A stretch of DNA of 64,000 nt from Methylocapsa aurea (lineage in GTDB: Bacteria; Pseudomonadota; Alphaproteobacteria; Rhizobiales; Beijerinckiaceae), in contig NZ_JQKO01000008.1 of the NCBI RefSeq assembly GCF_000746085.1, forward strand, positions 1 to 64,000, given 5' to 3'. A model generated the notes under the pieces. The model searched no databases. It worked only from the letters and a program-made list of their open reading frames with translations, and had not been told where the DNA came from. This document shows positions 1 through 8,778 of this stretch, piece after piece; the first letter of the stretch is position 1; each line of letters starts with the position of its first letter. Position numbers and translations under genes: made by a program.

Positions 1-427
1 CTCGGTTCAATCCGTCTGCCTTCAATTACCGGAAAGTCCGGCCCGTCATAATCGCCGGCGAACACACCGCGTTTTTACACGACCTCGGTCGAAAGCAGAA
101 ATTCGCGCTGAAACACTGCCGTTCCTTGACCCGCGCGCCAAACTCCTCTAACCACAACCGTTCTTGGCGCGTCTTCGGGCGTCCCAAGTCCATGCGGCGG
201 GCCTTTGTCCCGCCAAAGACGCACCCGTGGCGCTTCCTTCAATCAAGACCCGTTCTTTTGAAGCGACGAGCCTGTCGGCCTGACCTCGTTCGAGGCCGGG
301 CAGAGGAGGGCGCGTTCCTCCCCCCTAGTTGGCGGGAGGACGCGAGTTTGAGCGCCGCGCTTTTCGGAGCGCCGGGCGTTTGCGCGCGCGTCCTCATTGC
401 CAGCGCAATGATCGAAGAGGACACGCG
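1..427. other. Upstream region of rpsD, no gene supported
   Basis: I see no convincing gene before rpsD. Reading frames here have no ribosome binding site and no recognisable product. The stretch holds two inverted repeats: GGCGGG/CCCGCC at 196-201 and 209-214, and a longer one at 311-344 described separately. The rpsD promoter presumably lies here, but I cannot place it. Confidence 0.6.
311..344 (+). promoter_or_regulatory. Hairpin in the rpsD leader
   Basis: CGCGTTCCTCCC at 311-322 pairs with GGGAGGACGCG at 334-344, giving an 11-bp stem with one bulged T and an 11-base loop. It ends 83 bases before the rpsD start codon and has no T-run, so it does not look like a terminator. Ribosomal protein S4 represses its own operon through a leader structure in E. 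coli. A comparable role here is only an inference. Confidence 0.4.
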
Positions 428-1045
428 ATGACGAAGCGCGCGGAAGCAAAGTATAAAATCGACCGCCGGATGGGCGAGAACATCTGGGGCCGTCCGAAAA
501 GCCCGGTCAATCGGCGCGAATATGGGCCGGGCCAGCACGGCCAGCGCCGCAAGGGCAAGCCGACCCCATTCGGCACCCAGCTCAAGGCCAAGCAGAAGCT
601 GAAGGGCTATTACGGCAATATTTCGGAAAAGCAATTCCGCAAATATTACGCCGAGGCGATCCGCATGAAGGGCGATTCCGGCAATAACCTGATCGGCCTC
701 CTGGAGAGCCGGCTCGACACCGTGGTCTATCGGGCGAAATTCGTCCCGACGGTTTTTGCCGCGCGCCAGTTCGTCAACCATGGCCATATCAAGGTCAATG
801 GACGGCGGGTCAATATCGCGTCCTATCTGGTCAAGGTCGGCGACGTGATCGAGATCAAGGAAACCTCGCGCCAGATTATCCTCGTCCTCGAGGCCAAGCA
901 ACTCGCCGAACGCGACGTGCCGGATTATTACGAGGTCGATCACACCAAGATGAGCGCAAAGGTCATGCGGGTTCCTTTGCCGGCGGAAGTGCCCTATCCG
1001 GTCATCATGGAGCCCAATCTCGTGATCGAGTTCTACTCGCGTTAA
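428..1045 (+). CDS. rpsD: 30S ribosomal protein S4
   Basis: S4 binds 16S rRNA early in assembly of the small subunit and nucleates the 30S body. The 205-residue product has the normal length for the family. Its N-terminal half is basic ([20 protein letters not shown], then [13 protein letters not shown]). The RNA-binding S4 domain follows at about residues 94-155, with the typical [11 protein letters not shown] and [18 protein letters not shown] segments, and the product ends EFYSR. I start at ATG 428 because the in-frame extension from 329 lacks family similarity. The gene stands alone, as is usual for rpsD in Rhizobiales. Confidence 0.97.
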   Translation: MTKRAEAKYKIDRRMGENIWGRPKSPVNRREYGPGQHGQRRKGKPTPFGTQLKAKQKLKGYYGNISEKQFRKYYAEAIRMKGDSGNNLIGLLESRLDTVVYRAKFVPTVFAARQFVNHGHIKVNGRRVNIASYLVKVGDVIEIKETSRQIILVLEAKQLAERDVPDYYEVDHTKMSAKVMRVPLPAEVPYPVIMEPNLVIEFYSR

Positions 1046-1054
1046 GCAAATCGC

Positions 1055-1087
1055 TTTGGGCCGAACCGGCGTCTGGTTTGGCCCAAA
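1055..1087 (+). terminator. Terminator-like hairpin after rpsD
   Basis: TTTGGGCCGAACC at 1055-1067 pairs with GGTTTGGCCCAAA at 1075-1087: a 13-bp stem with one mismatch and a 7-base loop, ten bases after the rpsD stop. There is no strong T-run after it, so its efficiency is uncertain. Confidence 0.55.
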
Positions 1088-1175
1088 GGACCCGCCGCAA
1101 GTGGGGTCGGCCTATTTCAACGCATGATCCGATCCGAGAAGTCCGCGCCTTCTCAGGACCGTGCTTTAGCTCAGA

Positions 1176-3062
1176 TCATCCAGCTTGCGCCGTTTCGGCA
1201 TCGCTGGTCAGCGCCAGCCATTCCTCTTCGGCCGCCATCAGCGCCGTTTCGAGATCGCCGCGCTGGGCGGCAAGCTGCGCAGCCTTCGCGGGGTCCTTGG
1301 CAAAGGCTTTGGGCGTCGCCAGCGCCATGTCGATCCGCTGGATCAGATCCTGGAATTTCCGCATCTTTTCCTCGATCGCCCAAATCTGCTTTTTGGTTGG
1401 CGCGCCATCCTTGCGGTTCTGTGCGCCCTCTTTGCGCTGGGGCGCCGAACGCTCGGCCTCGTTGCGGTTTTTCTTCGACGATTTGCCATTGCCGCCGCCG
1501 GCGCGGTCGAGGACGTATTTCTTGTAATCGTCCATGTCGCCGTCGAAGGCCTCTACCGTGCCCTCCTCGACGAGCCACAGCCGGTCGGCGCAGGCGTCCA
1601 AGAGATGCCGGTCATGCGAGACGAGGATGATGGCGCCCTCGTAATCGTTGATCGCCTCGATCAAGGCCGCCCTGCTGTCGATGTCGAGATGGTTGGTCGG
1701 TTCGTCGAGGATCATCAGATGCGGGCCATTGAAGCTCGCAAGTCCCATCAGAAGCCGCGCTTTCTCGCCGCCGGAGAGTTGCGCGACCTTGGTGTCGGCT
1801 TTGACGTTAGGAAAGCCGAACTGGGCGCATTTGCCCCTGATTTTCGCTTCCGTTCCCTCGCGCATGAGTTCGGCGACGCATTGATAGGGCGTCGCCTTTT
1901 CGTCGAGATCGTCGACCTGATGCTGGGCGAAAAATCCAACTTCGAGCTTCGATGAGCGCCTGACCGTTCCCGCCTGCGCCGAAAGCCGTCCGGCGACCAG
2001 CTTGGCGAAAGTCGATTTGCCGTTGCCGTTCGAGCCGAGCAGGCCGATCCGGTCGTCGTCCGAAATATTGAGCGAGAGCCGCTTCAAGACCGGCGTTTCG
2101 CCATAGCCGACGCTGGCGTCGTCCATCGCGACGATCGGCGGGCTTAACGGCTTTTGCGGCGAAGGAAGATGAAACGGCAGGATATGCCCGTCGACGATGG
2201 CCGAGATGGGCTCCATCTTGGCGAGCATCTTGAGGCGCGATTGCGCCTGCGCCGCCTTGGTCGCCTTGGCGCGGAAGCGATCGACGAAAGATTGTAAATG
2301 CTTGCGCTGATCGTCCTGCTTCTTCTTGTGCTTGAGCAAAATCGCCTGTTGTTCGCGCCGCTGCCGCTCGAAGCTCGAATAATTGCCGCGCCAGAGGGTG
2401 AGCTTGGCCTGATCGAGATGCAGGATGTGGTCGGAGACGGCGTCGAGCAAATCGCGATCATGGCTGATGACGAGGATCGTCGCCGGATAGCGCTGCAGAT
2501 AGTCGATCAGCCAAAGCGTGCCTTCGAGATCGAGATAATTGGTCGGCTCGTCGAGCAGCAGAAGATCCGGGTTCGAGAACAGCACCGCTGCGAGCGCTAC
2601 GCGCATGCGCCAGCCGCCGGAGAATTCCGATAGGGATCGGTTTTGCGCCGCTTCATCGAAACCAAGTCCGGCAAGAATTCCGGCGGCGCGCGAGGGCGCC
2701 GCATGGGCGTCGATGTCGACAAGGCGCAAATGGATATCGGAGATGCGGGCCGGGTCGGTGGCGGTCTCGGCCTCCTCCATGAGGCTGTGGCGCTCGAGAT
2801 CGGCGGCGAGGACGAAATCGATCAGGGTTCCGGGGCCGCCCGGCGCCTCCTGCTCGACGCGGCCAAGGCGCATCTGTTTGGGGTAGGAAATCGAGCCGGT
2901 CTCAGGCGCCAGCTCCCCGGAGATCATCTTGAACAAGGTCGTCTTCCCGGCGCCATTGCGGCCGACGAATCCGACCCGCGCGTGGTCGGGCAGGGCGGCG
3001 GTCGCCTTGTCGAAAAGAATCCGAGGCCCTAGCCTTAGAGTAATGTCGTTGATATGGAGCAT
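1176..3062 (-). CDS. ABC-F family ATP-binding protein (Uup/YheS type)
   Basis: ABC-F proteins are soluble twin ATPases that act on the ribosome rather than in transport. This 628-residue protein has two nucleotide-binding domains. The first has Walker A GRNGAGKTT near residues 34-42, signature LSEFSGGW near 143, and Walker B LLLLDEPTNYLD. The second has Walker A GSNGNGKST, signature QLSGGEKARL, and Walker B LMILDEPTNHLD. A charged linker rich in Arg, Lys and Gln joins them, and a basic, coiled-coil-like tail follows. There are no membrane segments and no neighbouring permease. It is oriented opposite to rpsD. The exact subfamily (Uup, YheS, EttA) is not settled by eye. Confidence 0.92.
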   Translation of the reverse strand: MLHINDITLRLGPRILFDKATAALPDHARVGFVGRNGAGKTTLFKMISGELAPETGSISYPKQMRLGRVEQEAPGGPGTLIDFVLAADLERHSLMEEAETATDPARISDIHLRLVDIDAHAAPSRAAGILAGLGFDEAAQNRSLSEFSGGWRMRVALAAVLFSNPDLLLLDEPTNYLDLEGTLWLIDYLQRYPATILVISHDRDLLDAVSDHILHLDQAKLTLWRGNYSSFERQRREQQAILLKHKKKQDDQRKHLQSFVDRFRAKATKAAQAQSRLKMLAKMEPISAIVDGHILPFHLPSPQKPLSPPIVAMDDASVGYGETPVLKRLSLNISDDDRIGLLGSNGNGKSTFAKLVAGRLSAQAGTVRRSSKLEVGFFAQHQVDDLDEKATPYQCVAELMREGTEAKIRGKCAQFGFPNVKADTKVAQLSGGEKARLLMGLASFNGPHLMILDEPTNHLDIDSRAALIEAINDYEGAIILVSHDRHLLDACADRLWLVEEGTVEAFDGDMDDYKKYVLDRAGGGNGKSSKKNRNEAERSAPQRKEGAQNRKDGAPTKKQIWAIEEKMRKFQDLIQRIDMALATPKAFAKDPAKAAQLAAQRGDLETALMAAEEEWLALTSDAETAQAG

Positions 3063-3404
3063 GCGGGCTTGTCGCCCGCCTTGTGCTGCATTGCAAGAGA
3101 AAGGATCGCGAGAAGCTACGCATCATTCTCCGCGACGCAGGGACGAACCCGCCAATTTTTCGGCCGCCGGCTGGATTTATCGCCGGATTTTATTCCTCCT
3201 CCTCCGCCGTGCGACCCTATGCCGCTCGGCGCAATGGCCAACGGGATCAACCCACGGAGCGGAGCAAGGGCTCGAAAGTGGTAAAGGTCCAAAGCGCCTC
3301 TTGCTCGAATGCGGGACTATGGTTAGAATGATTCTAAGCCATCGCCCCTCGCATTACGCGGGAGCACTGGCTTTTGTCCTGTTTGGTTTGAAGGGAGTGT
3401 GGAT
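3063..3404. other. Promoter region of the rubrerythrin operon
   Basis: This gap separates the divergent ABC-F and rubrerythrin genes. The one clear signal is the Irr-type palindrome at 3323-3337. Short reading frames in the gap look like noise. AAGGGAG at 3391-3397 is the ribosome binding site for the rubrerythrin gene. Confidence 0.6.
3323..3337 (+). promoter_or_regulatory. Candidate Irr box (ICE) upstream of rubrerythrin
   Basis: TTAGAA (3323-3328) and TTCTAA (3332-3337) form a perfect inverted repeat spaced by TGA, about 68 bases before the rubrerythrin start. This matches the iron control element bound by Irr, the haem/iron-responsive Fur-family regulator of Rhizobiales. It implies iron-dependent control of the whole downstream operon. 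No irr gene lies in the window. Confidence 0.7.
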
Positions 3405-3827
3405 ATGGCAGCGCTTGGTGGCAGCAAGACCGAAGGCAATCTGAAGGACGCCTTCGCCGGTGAATCGCAAGCGAACCGACGGTATCTTTATTTCGCACAA
3501 AAGGCGGATGTGGAAGGCTATAACGACGTCGCCGCGGTGTTCCGTTCGACGGCTGAAGGCGAAACCGGCCATGCCCATGGCCATCTCGAGTTCCTCGAGG
3601 CGGTCGGCGATCCCGCCACCGGCCTGCCGATCGGCGAAACCTCGCTGAACCTCACCGCCGCCGTCGCCGGCGAAACGCATGAATATACCGACATGTATCC
3701 GAGCATGGCGCGCACCGCCCGCGAGGAAGGTTTTGGCGAGATCGCCGATTGGTTCGAGACGCTCGCCAAGGCCGAGCGTTCGCACGCCGGCCGTTTCCAG
3801 AAGGCTCTCGACGAGCTGCCGAAGTAA
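3405..3827 (+). CDS. Rubrerythrin (ferritin-like di-iron protein, no rubredoxin domain)
   Basis: Rubrerythrins are four-helix di-iron proteins that reduce hydrogen peroxide using electrons from a redox partner. The 140-residue product carries the expected carboxylate and histidine ligand motifs: ESQANRRY near 18-25, [10 protein letters not shown] in the middle, and a final [11 protein letters not shown]. There is no C-terminal rubredoxin, so electrons must come from another protein; the Fe-S protein encoded next is an obvious candidate. I chose ATG 3405 over GTG 3399 because AAGGGAG sits eight bases before it. An Irr-type box lies upstream and a hairpin follows at 3853-3882. Confidence 0.93.
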   Translation: MAALGGSKTEGNLKDAFAGESQANRRYLYFAQKADVEGYNDVAAVFRSTAEGETGHAHGHLEFLEAVGDPATGLPIGETSLNLTAAVAGETHEYTDMYPSMARTAREEGFGEIADWFETLAKAERSHAGRFQKALDELPK

Positions 3828-3852
3828 TCGGCCGAACACTTAAAGTCATCCG

Positions 3853-3888
3853 ACGGCCCGGCTCATCCGCGAGCCGGGCCGTTCTTTC
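3853..3888 (+). terminator. Rho-independent terminator or attenuator after rubrerythrin
   Basis: ACGGCCCGGCTC (3853-3864) pairs perfectly with GAGCCGGGCCGT (3871-3882), followed by TTCTTT. It sits between the rubrerythrin gene and the Fe-S protein gene, so it probably gives excess rubrerythrin transcript with some read-through. Confidence 0.8.
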
Positions 3889-3920
3889 CCAGCGTTTCAT
3901 CCAGCTTAGAAGAAGGCGAC

Positions 3921-5279
3921 ATGAGCGAAGGCGGTCTGGCAGCTCCCTCCCGGCATCCATTGGATTGGCAAAATCCCGATTTTTATGACGAGGCCAAACT
4001 CGACGCCGAATTGCGGCGGGTGTTTGACATTTGCCATGGCTGCCGCCGGTGCTTCAATCTATGCGATTCCTTCCCGCGCCTTTTCGACCTCGTCGACGCT
4101 TCGAAAAGTGGCGAATTGGACACGGTCGACAGCAAGGATTTCAAGCCTATCGTGGATGCCTGCACGCTCTGCGACATGTGCTACATGACGAAATGCCCCT
4201 ATGTCCCGCCGCATGAATTCAATCTCGATTTTCCGCATCTGATGCTGCGCTATCGCGCCGTCGAAGCGAAGAAGGGCGAGATCGCGCGCCCCGAACGCGA
4301 GCTGGCTCAAACCGACCGCAATGGCAAACTCGCCTCTTACGTCGCGCCGCTCGCCAATTTCGTGACCAATAGCGCGAACAAGATGATGCGCGGCCTGCTT
4401 CAGAAAATCGCCGACCTCGACAAGGAGGCCTGGCTGCCGAAATATGCATCGAAGAGCTTCGAGGAGCGCGCCAAGGAAAAACCGCCGCTCGTCAACGCCC
4501 ATGCTCCGGCCGCGGGCCGGAAGGCGGTCATCTACGCGACCTGCTTTGCCAATTACAACGAGCCCGACATCGGCCTCGCCGCCCGTGCGGTGCTCGCCAA
4601 GAACGGGGTCGAGACGCAAGTGCTGCATCCGCATTGCTGCGGAATGCCGATGTTGGAGCAAGGAAATATCGCGGAAGTCGCGAAGGCCGCCAAGATTGTC
4701 GCCTCTGAGCTGCGTCCCTGGATCAGAAAAGGCTATGACATCGTGGCGCTGGTGCCCTCTTGCGCCTTGATGCTGAAGACCGAATGGCCGCTGATCCTGC
4801 CCGATGACGCCGACGTCAAGATGTTGTCGAAGGCGACCTATGATCTCAGCGAATATGTCGTCGGCATCGCCCGCAAGGAAGGCCTCGCGCCGGGACTGGC
4901 GCCGGTCGCCCCGGGCGGCATAGCCCTGCATATCTCCTGTCATTCGCGGGCGCAGAACATGGGCCAGAAGGCGCGGGAGCTGTTGAAGCTTTTGCCGGAG
5001 GCCAATTTGCAGGTGATCGAGCGCTGCTCCGGCCATGGCGGGTCTTGGGGGTACAGATCCGAGAATTTCGAAACCGCCCTGAAGGTCGGCGCGCCGGTGG
5101 CCCGACAGGTCGTTGAGGGCGGCAAAGCCATCGTGACCTCGGAATGTCCGCTGGCTGGCCTTCATATCGCGCAAGGCGTCGAACGGCTCGGCGGCGGCGA
5201 AGGCAAGCCGCAGCTCTACAACCATCCGATCCAGCTCGTGGCGAAGGCCTATGGCCTCGACCAGGAGTCTGGCGCGTGA
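3921..5279 (+). CDS. CCG-domain Fe-S protein, heterodisulfide reductase/GlpC-like
   Basis: This 452-residue protein resembles the Fe-S subunits of heterodisulfide reductase and GlpC. Two ferredoxin-like cysteine clusters lie at residues 38-48 (C38, C41, C44, C48, in CHGCRRCFNLC) and 81-92 (C81, C84, C87, C92). Two CCG-type cysteine-rich domains follow, marked by HPHCCGMPM and by CSGHGGSWG. It is soluble, with no membrane anchor. AGAAGG precedes the ATG. It lies between rubrerythrin and DUF3501 on the same strand. That arrangement, as I recall it, recurs in many proteobacteria, and suggests an electron-transfer role to the di-iron protein. The substrate is unknown. Confidence 0.85.
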   Translation: MSEGGLAAPSRHPLDWQNPDFYDEAKLDAELRRVFDICHGCRRCFNLCDSFPRLFDLVDASKSGELDTVDSKDFKPIVDACTLCDMCYMTKCPYVPPHEFNLDFPHLMLRYRAVEAKKGEIARPERELAQTDRNGKLASYVAPLANFVTNSANKMMRGLLQKIADLDKEAWLPKYASKSFEERAKEKPPLVNAHAPAAGRKAVIYATCFANYNEPDIGLAARAVLAKNGVETQVLHPHCCGMPMLEQGNIAEVAKAAKIVASELRPWIRKGYDIVALVPSCALMLKTEWPLILPDDADVKMLSKATYDLSEYVVGIARKEGLAPGLAPVAPGGIALHISCHSRAQNMGQKARELLKLLPEANLQVIERCSGHGGSWGYRSENFETALKVGAPVARQVVEGGKAIVTSECPLAGLHIAQGVERLGGGEGKPQLYNHPIQLVAKAYGLDQESGA

Positions 5280-5369
5280 TCGATGTGAATTAAAGCTATC
5301 TTGCTTGAACCATCGCGCCGGAAGAGTCTTGCCGGCGCCGCGTCCGGTCATCGACCTCGGAGCTGAAAC

Positions 5370-5960
5370 ATGGCGCAAAAACACAATCTGACGGCGGCCG
5401 ACATCCTGCCGCTCGCGGAATATGGAAAGATACGCGCGGAAAGCCGCCGCAAGATCTCCGAGCGCAAACAGAATCGGCGCGTCGAGGTGGGGCCTTACAT
5501 CACCTTCTATTTCGAGAATTACGACACGATGTGGATGCAGGTCCATGAGATGGTCTTCATCGAAAAAGGCGGAGACGCGCAGATTCGAGACGAAATCGCC
5601 GCCTATAATCCGCTGATCCCCAAAGGCCAGGAACTCGTCGCCACTTTCATGATCGAGATCGAGGATCCTGAGCGGCGCAAACGCATACTCGGCGCCGTGG
5701 GCGGCATCGAGAATGCCGCCTTCATCGCGATCGGCGCGGAGCGCATTCCCGGCTTGGCGGAGGAAGATCTGGAGCGCACGCGCGCCGATGGAAAGGCCTC
5801 CTCGGTCCAATTCGTGCATTTCGCCTTTACGCCGGCGCAGATCGCCGCGTTCCGCAGCCCCGGCGCGCAAATTTCGCTTGGGTTTTCGCATCCGTCCTAC
5901 GGTCATATGGCTGTGTTGCCGGACGCCGTGCGCGCTGAACTGGCCGGCGATTTCGATTGA
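5370..5960 (+). CDS. DUF3501 family protein
   Basis: The 196-residue product matches my recollection of DUF3501 (segments ILPLAEYGKIRAESRRKI and GPYITFYFENYDTMWMQVHE). It has no signal peptide, membrane segment, or cysteine cluster. Its function is not established. It follows the Fe-S protein on the same strand after a 90-base gap that contains a small hairpin (GCGCCGG 5315-5321 / CCGGCGC 5332-5338). CTCGGAG before the ATG serves as ribosome binding site. Its constant partnership with rubrerythrin and the CCG-domain protein points to one pathway in peroxide or iron handling. Confidence 0.8.
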   Translation: MAQKHNLTAADILPLAEYGKIRAESRRKISERKQNRRVEVGPYITFYFENYDTMWMQVHEMVFIEKGGDAQIRDEIAAYNPLIPKGQELVATFMIEIEDPERRKRILGAVGGIENAAFIAIGAERIPGLAEEDLERTRADGKASSVQFVHFAFTPAQIAAFRSPGAQISLGFSHPSYGHMAVLPDAVRAELAGDFD

Positions 5961-6023
5961 ACGCGAGCGGCTTTGCGCGGGGCGCGGGCGCTGCGGGCCC
6001 ATGCGCCATATAATCGAAATTAA

Positions 6024-6047
6024 CGATGGTAATGATCTAAACCATCG
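6024..6047 (+). promoter_or_regulatory. Inverted repeat upstream of ahpC, candidate OxyR site
   Basis: CGATGGT (6024-6030) and ACCATCG (6041-6047) form a perfect 7-bp inverted repeat with a 10-base spacer, about 86 bases before ahpC. OxyR is encoded just beyond ahpD and normally activates ahpC, so this is the best operator candidate. The assignment is by position, not by consensus match. Confidence 0.45.
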
Positions 6048-6132
6048 ATTGGACCGATGTTAATTCCGCCATTATAGCTCCCTTCACGGTCGATGCAGCG
6101 GCATCGACCGGGCCTTAAGAAGGAATTGGCAG

Positions 6133-6687
6133 ATGGTCAGAATTGGATCCAAGGTTCCGAGCTTTTCCGTCATCGGCGTCAAGCCGGGTTTCGAGACGCA
6201 CGAAGAAAACGGCGTCAGCGCCTTCGAGACGCTCACCGAAGCGAGCTTTCCCGGCAAGTGGAAGATTATTTTCTTCTATCCGAAGGATTTCACCTTCGTC
6301 TGCCCGACCGAGATCGCCGAATTCGCGCGGCTCAACGCGGAATTCGCGGATCGCGGCGCGGTCGTGCTCGGCGGTTCGACCGACAATGAATTCGTCAAGC
6401 TCGCCTGGCGGCGCTCGCATAAGGACCTCGCCAAGCTGCCGATCTGGCAATTCGCCGATACGAATGGATCCTTAACCGATGGTCTCGGCGTCCGCTCGCC
6501 CGATGGCGTCGCCTATCGCTATACGTTCATCGTCGATCCCGACAACGCGATCCAGCATATCTACGCCAATAACCTCAACGTCGGCCGCGCGCCCAAAGAC
6601 ACGCTGCGCGTGCTCGACGCCTTGCAGACGGACGAGCTTTGCCCCTGCAACCGCGAGGTCGGCGGCGATATTCTCCTGGTCGCGTGA
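6133..6687 (+). CDS. ahpC: Alkyl hydroperoxide reductase C, peroxiredoxin (AhpC)
   Basis: AhpC reduces hydrogen peroxide and organic peroxides in the cytoplasm. The 184-residue protein has the peroxidatic cysteine C57 in FTFVCPTE. Further cysteines C170 and C172 lie in [11 protein letters not shown], the CPC-type resolving site of the AhpC/AhpD branch. That fits the adjacent ahpD, seven bases downstream, which replaces the AhpF flavoprotein as reductant. AAGGA lies before the ATG, and a candidate OxyR operator lies upstream. Confidence 0.95.
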   Translation: MVRIGSKVPSFSVIGVKPGFETHEENGVSAFETLTEASFPGKWKIIFFYPKDFTFVCPTEIAEFARLNAEFADRGAVVLGGSTDNEFVKLAWRRSHKDLAKLPIWQFADTNGSLTDGLGVRSPDGVAYRYTFIVDPDNAIQHIYANNLNVGRAPKDTLRVLDALQTDELCPCNREVGGDILLVA

Positions 6688-6694
6688 GGCGCAA

Positions 6695-7234
6695 ATGTCG
6701 ATTGAAAGCCTGAAAGACAGGATTCCCGACTTCGCCCGCGATGTCCGTCTGAACCTTTCCGCAATCGTCAATGACGATGCGCTGGGCGAGGAGGCCAAAT
6801 ACGGGCTCCTGCTCGCCTGCGCCATCGCCACCCGCAACGCGGATGTGGCGCAGGCTTTCGATCGGGAGGCGGCCTCGCGTCTCTCGCCGGCGGCGCGGGA
6901 TGCGGCGCGTTCGGCCGCCGCGATCATGGCGATGAACAATGTCTATTATCGATTTGTTCATCTGGCCTCGAACAAGGCCTATCGGACGATGCCGGCGAAG
7001 CTGCGGATGTCGGTGATCGGCGCTCCTGGCGTCGCCAAGGCGGATTTCGAGATCTGGTGCCTCGCGGTCTCGGCGATCAATGGCTGCGGCGCTTGCATCG
7101 ACGCGCATGAAAAGGTCCTGGCGGCGGCGGGCGTGAGTCAGGAAGCGATCCAGTTCGCGGTGCGATGCGCCTCGATCGTTCAATCCGTCGCCGTCGCCAT
7201 TGAGGCCGCCAGCCTCTCGGTCGAACACGCATGA
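6695..7234 (+). CDS. ahpD: Alkyl hydroperoxidase D (AhpD)
   Basis: AhpD reduces oxidised AhpC, passing electrons from lipoylated or dithiol donors. The 179-residue product has the catalytic CxxC with nearby histidine: C131, C134 and H138 in [11 protein letters not shown]. It is all-helical in composition, as expected for the carboxymuconolactone decarboxylase-like fold. I start at ATG 6695, which places it immediately after ahpC; the upstream in-frame extension only reads ahpC in another frame. It is probably co-transcribed with ahpC. Confidence 0.94.
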   Translation: MSIESLKDRIPDFARDVRLNLSAIVNDDALGEEAKYGLLLACAIATRNADVAQAFDREAASRLSPAARDAARSAAAIMAMNNVYYRFVHLASNKAYRTMPAKLRMSVIGAPGVAKADFEIWCLAVSAINGCGACIDAHEKVLAAAGVSQEAIQFAVRCASIVQSVAVAIEAASLSVEHA

Positions 7235-7255
7235 TCCATGGGGTCGCCCAACGTC

Positions 7256-8200
7256 CTATCTAAACGCATTTTCAAGCGAACCGAGGACGGCCTCGCTTGA
7301 AAACGCCGTCGGGATGGCGTTTCGGATCAATTCGGCGAGCGCCGCGATTGCGGGCCGGCGCGGATTGGTCGCCCGGCAAATGAGGCGAACGCCGCGCGAG
7401 GCATGCGGCCCCTCGATCCGTCGCGCGGTCAGATTGCCGGGAAGGCCGCGCGCGTCAAGAAGAGCGAGGCCCGGCGCCAGAGTCATGCCGTAGCCCGCCG
7501 CGGCCATATGCAGCAAGGTTTGCAGGCTTGTCGCCCGCATGTCGGCCATGGCGTCGTCGCCCAGATTGGGATGCTGGCAGAGGTCCAGCGCCTGATCGCG
7601 CAGGCAATGCCCGTCCGCGAGCAGCAAAAGGCGATGCGGATCGATGTCCTCCGCCTCGACGCTGGCGCGGCGCGCGAGCGGATCGTCATCCGGCAGAACC
7701 AGAAAAAAGGGCTCATCGAACAAGGGCAGGGCCTCGAGCGCGGCATTTTCCGGATCCGAGGCGATGATGGCGGCGTCGAGTCGGCCAGAGGCCACAGGCT
7801 CGATCAGCCGCTCCGTCAAATCCTCGACGAGGAGCAGGGGCGTCGCCGGCATGGCGTGGCGCGCGCGCGGCAGAATGAAAGGCATCAGATAGGGGCCAAG
7901 CGTTGGAATGACGCCGAGACGCAAGGGGCCGACCATCGGATCGCGGCAGGCTTTGGCGCAGGCGAGAAGGTCATCGGCGGCGGCGATGGCGCGCCGCGCT
8001 TGAGCGAGTATCTGCTCCCCGGCGGCCGTCGTCGCGATCGATTTGCCGACCCGCTCGAAAATGCAAACCCCGAGCTCTTCCTCTAATTTCAGGATCTGGC
8101 CGCTCAAGGTCGGCTGGCTGACATGGCAGGTGGCGGCGGCGCGGCCGAAATGGCCAAGATCGGCGACGGCGATAATGTAACGGAGGTCGCGCAAATTCAT
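7256..8200 (-). CDS. oxyR: Hydrogen-peroxide-sensing LysR-type regulator OxyR
   Basis: This 314-residue LysR-family protein has an N-terminal winged helix-turn-helix (MNLRDLRYIIAVADLGHFGR, then CHVSQPTLSGQI) and a periplasmic-binding-protein-like sensor domain. Two cysteines in GHCLRDQALDLC fall at residues 199 and 208, the same positions as the redox pair of E. coli OxyR, which supports peroxide sensing rather than a generic LysR. It is convergent with ahpC-ahpD and ends 22 bases from ahpD. AhpC-AhpD is the expected target. Confidence 0.93.
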   Translation of the reverse strand: MNLRDLRYIIAVADLGHFGRAAATCHVSQPTLSGQILKLEEELGVCIFERVGKSIATTAAGEQILAQARRAIAAADDLLACAKACRDPMVGPLRLGVIPTLGPYLMPFILPRARHAMPATPLLLVEDLTERLIEPVASGRLDAAIIASDPENAALEALPLFDEPFFLVLPDDDPLARRASVEAEDIDPHRLLLLADGHCLRDQALDLCQHPNLGDDAMADMRATSLQTLLHMAAAGYGMTLAPGLALLDARGLPGNLTARRIEGPHASRGVRLICRATNPRRPAIAALAELIRNAIPTAFSSEAVLGSLENAFR

Positions 8201-8347
8201 GCGATCGTAGTATCAAATCATAATTCTCGAAACAATCGGCCTTCTCTATGGAGCATGGACAGGCGCAAGCGCCGCGGCGCCTTGCAATGTCGGAGCGCGC
8301 CTCTATAAGCGGCGGTGCTTTTCCGCTTCTTCCGACGCAGGGACAAA

Positions 8348-8770
8348 ATGGCCATCGAACGCACTTTCTCCATCCTCAAGCCCGACGCGACCCGGCGCAA
8401 TCTGACCGGGGCGATCAACGCCCTGATCGAAAAGGCCGGCCTGCGCATCGTCGCGCAAAAGCGCGTTCAATTCACCCGCGCCCAGGCGGAAACTTTTTAC
8501 GCGGTTCACAAGGCGCGGCCCTTCTTCGGCGAACTCGTCGAATCGATGATCGGCGGTCCGGTGGTCGTGCAAGTGCTCGAGGGCGAGGACGCGATCAAGA
8601 AATACCGCGACGTGCTCGGCGCGACCGATCCGTCCAAGGCCGATCCAGGCACGATCCGCAAGGAATTCGCGCTTTCGCTTGGAGAAAATTCGGCGCATGG
8701 CTCGGATGCGCCCGAGACCGCCGCGGTCGAAATCGCGCAATGGTTCTCCGGCAACGAGATCGTTGGGTAA
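8348..8770 (+). CDS. ndk: Nucleoside diphosphate kinase
   Basis: Ndk transfers the gamma-phosphate between nucleoside di- and triphosphates through a phosphohistidine. The 140-residue protein opens with [19 protein letters not shown] and carries the active-site histidine H117 in [12 protein letters not shown]. Length and sequence are normal. I chose ATG 8348 ([13 protein letters not shown]); the longer in-frame start adds residues foreign to the family. Upstream it is divergent from oxyR. Confidence 0.97.
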   Translation: MAIERTFSILKPDATRRNLTGAINALIEKAGLRIVAQKRVQFTRAQAETFYAVHKARPFFGELVESMIGGPVVVQVLEGEDAIKKYRDVLGATDPSKADPGTIRKEFALSLGENSAHGSDAPETAAVEIAQWFSGNEIVG

Positions 8771-8778
8771 ATATTGCC

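Noticed and set aside
239-943. 234-codon minus-strand frame over rpsD
   Set aside because: Antisense shadow of rpsD, without a start signal.
4059-6002. 647-codon open frame on the minus strand
   Set aside because: It lies antisense to the Fe-S protein and DUF3501 genes, which have clear motifs. It is an artefact of GC-rich third positions.
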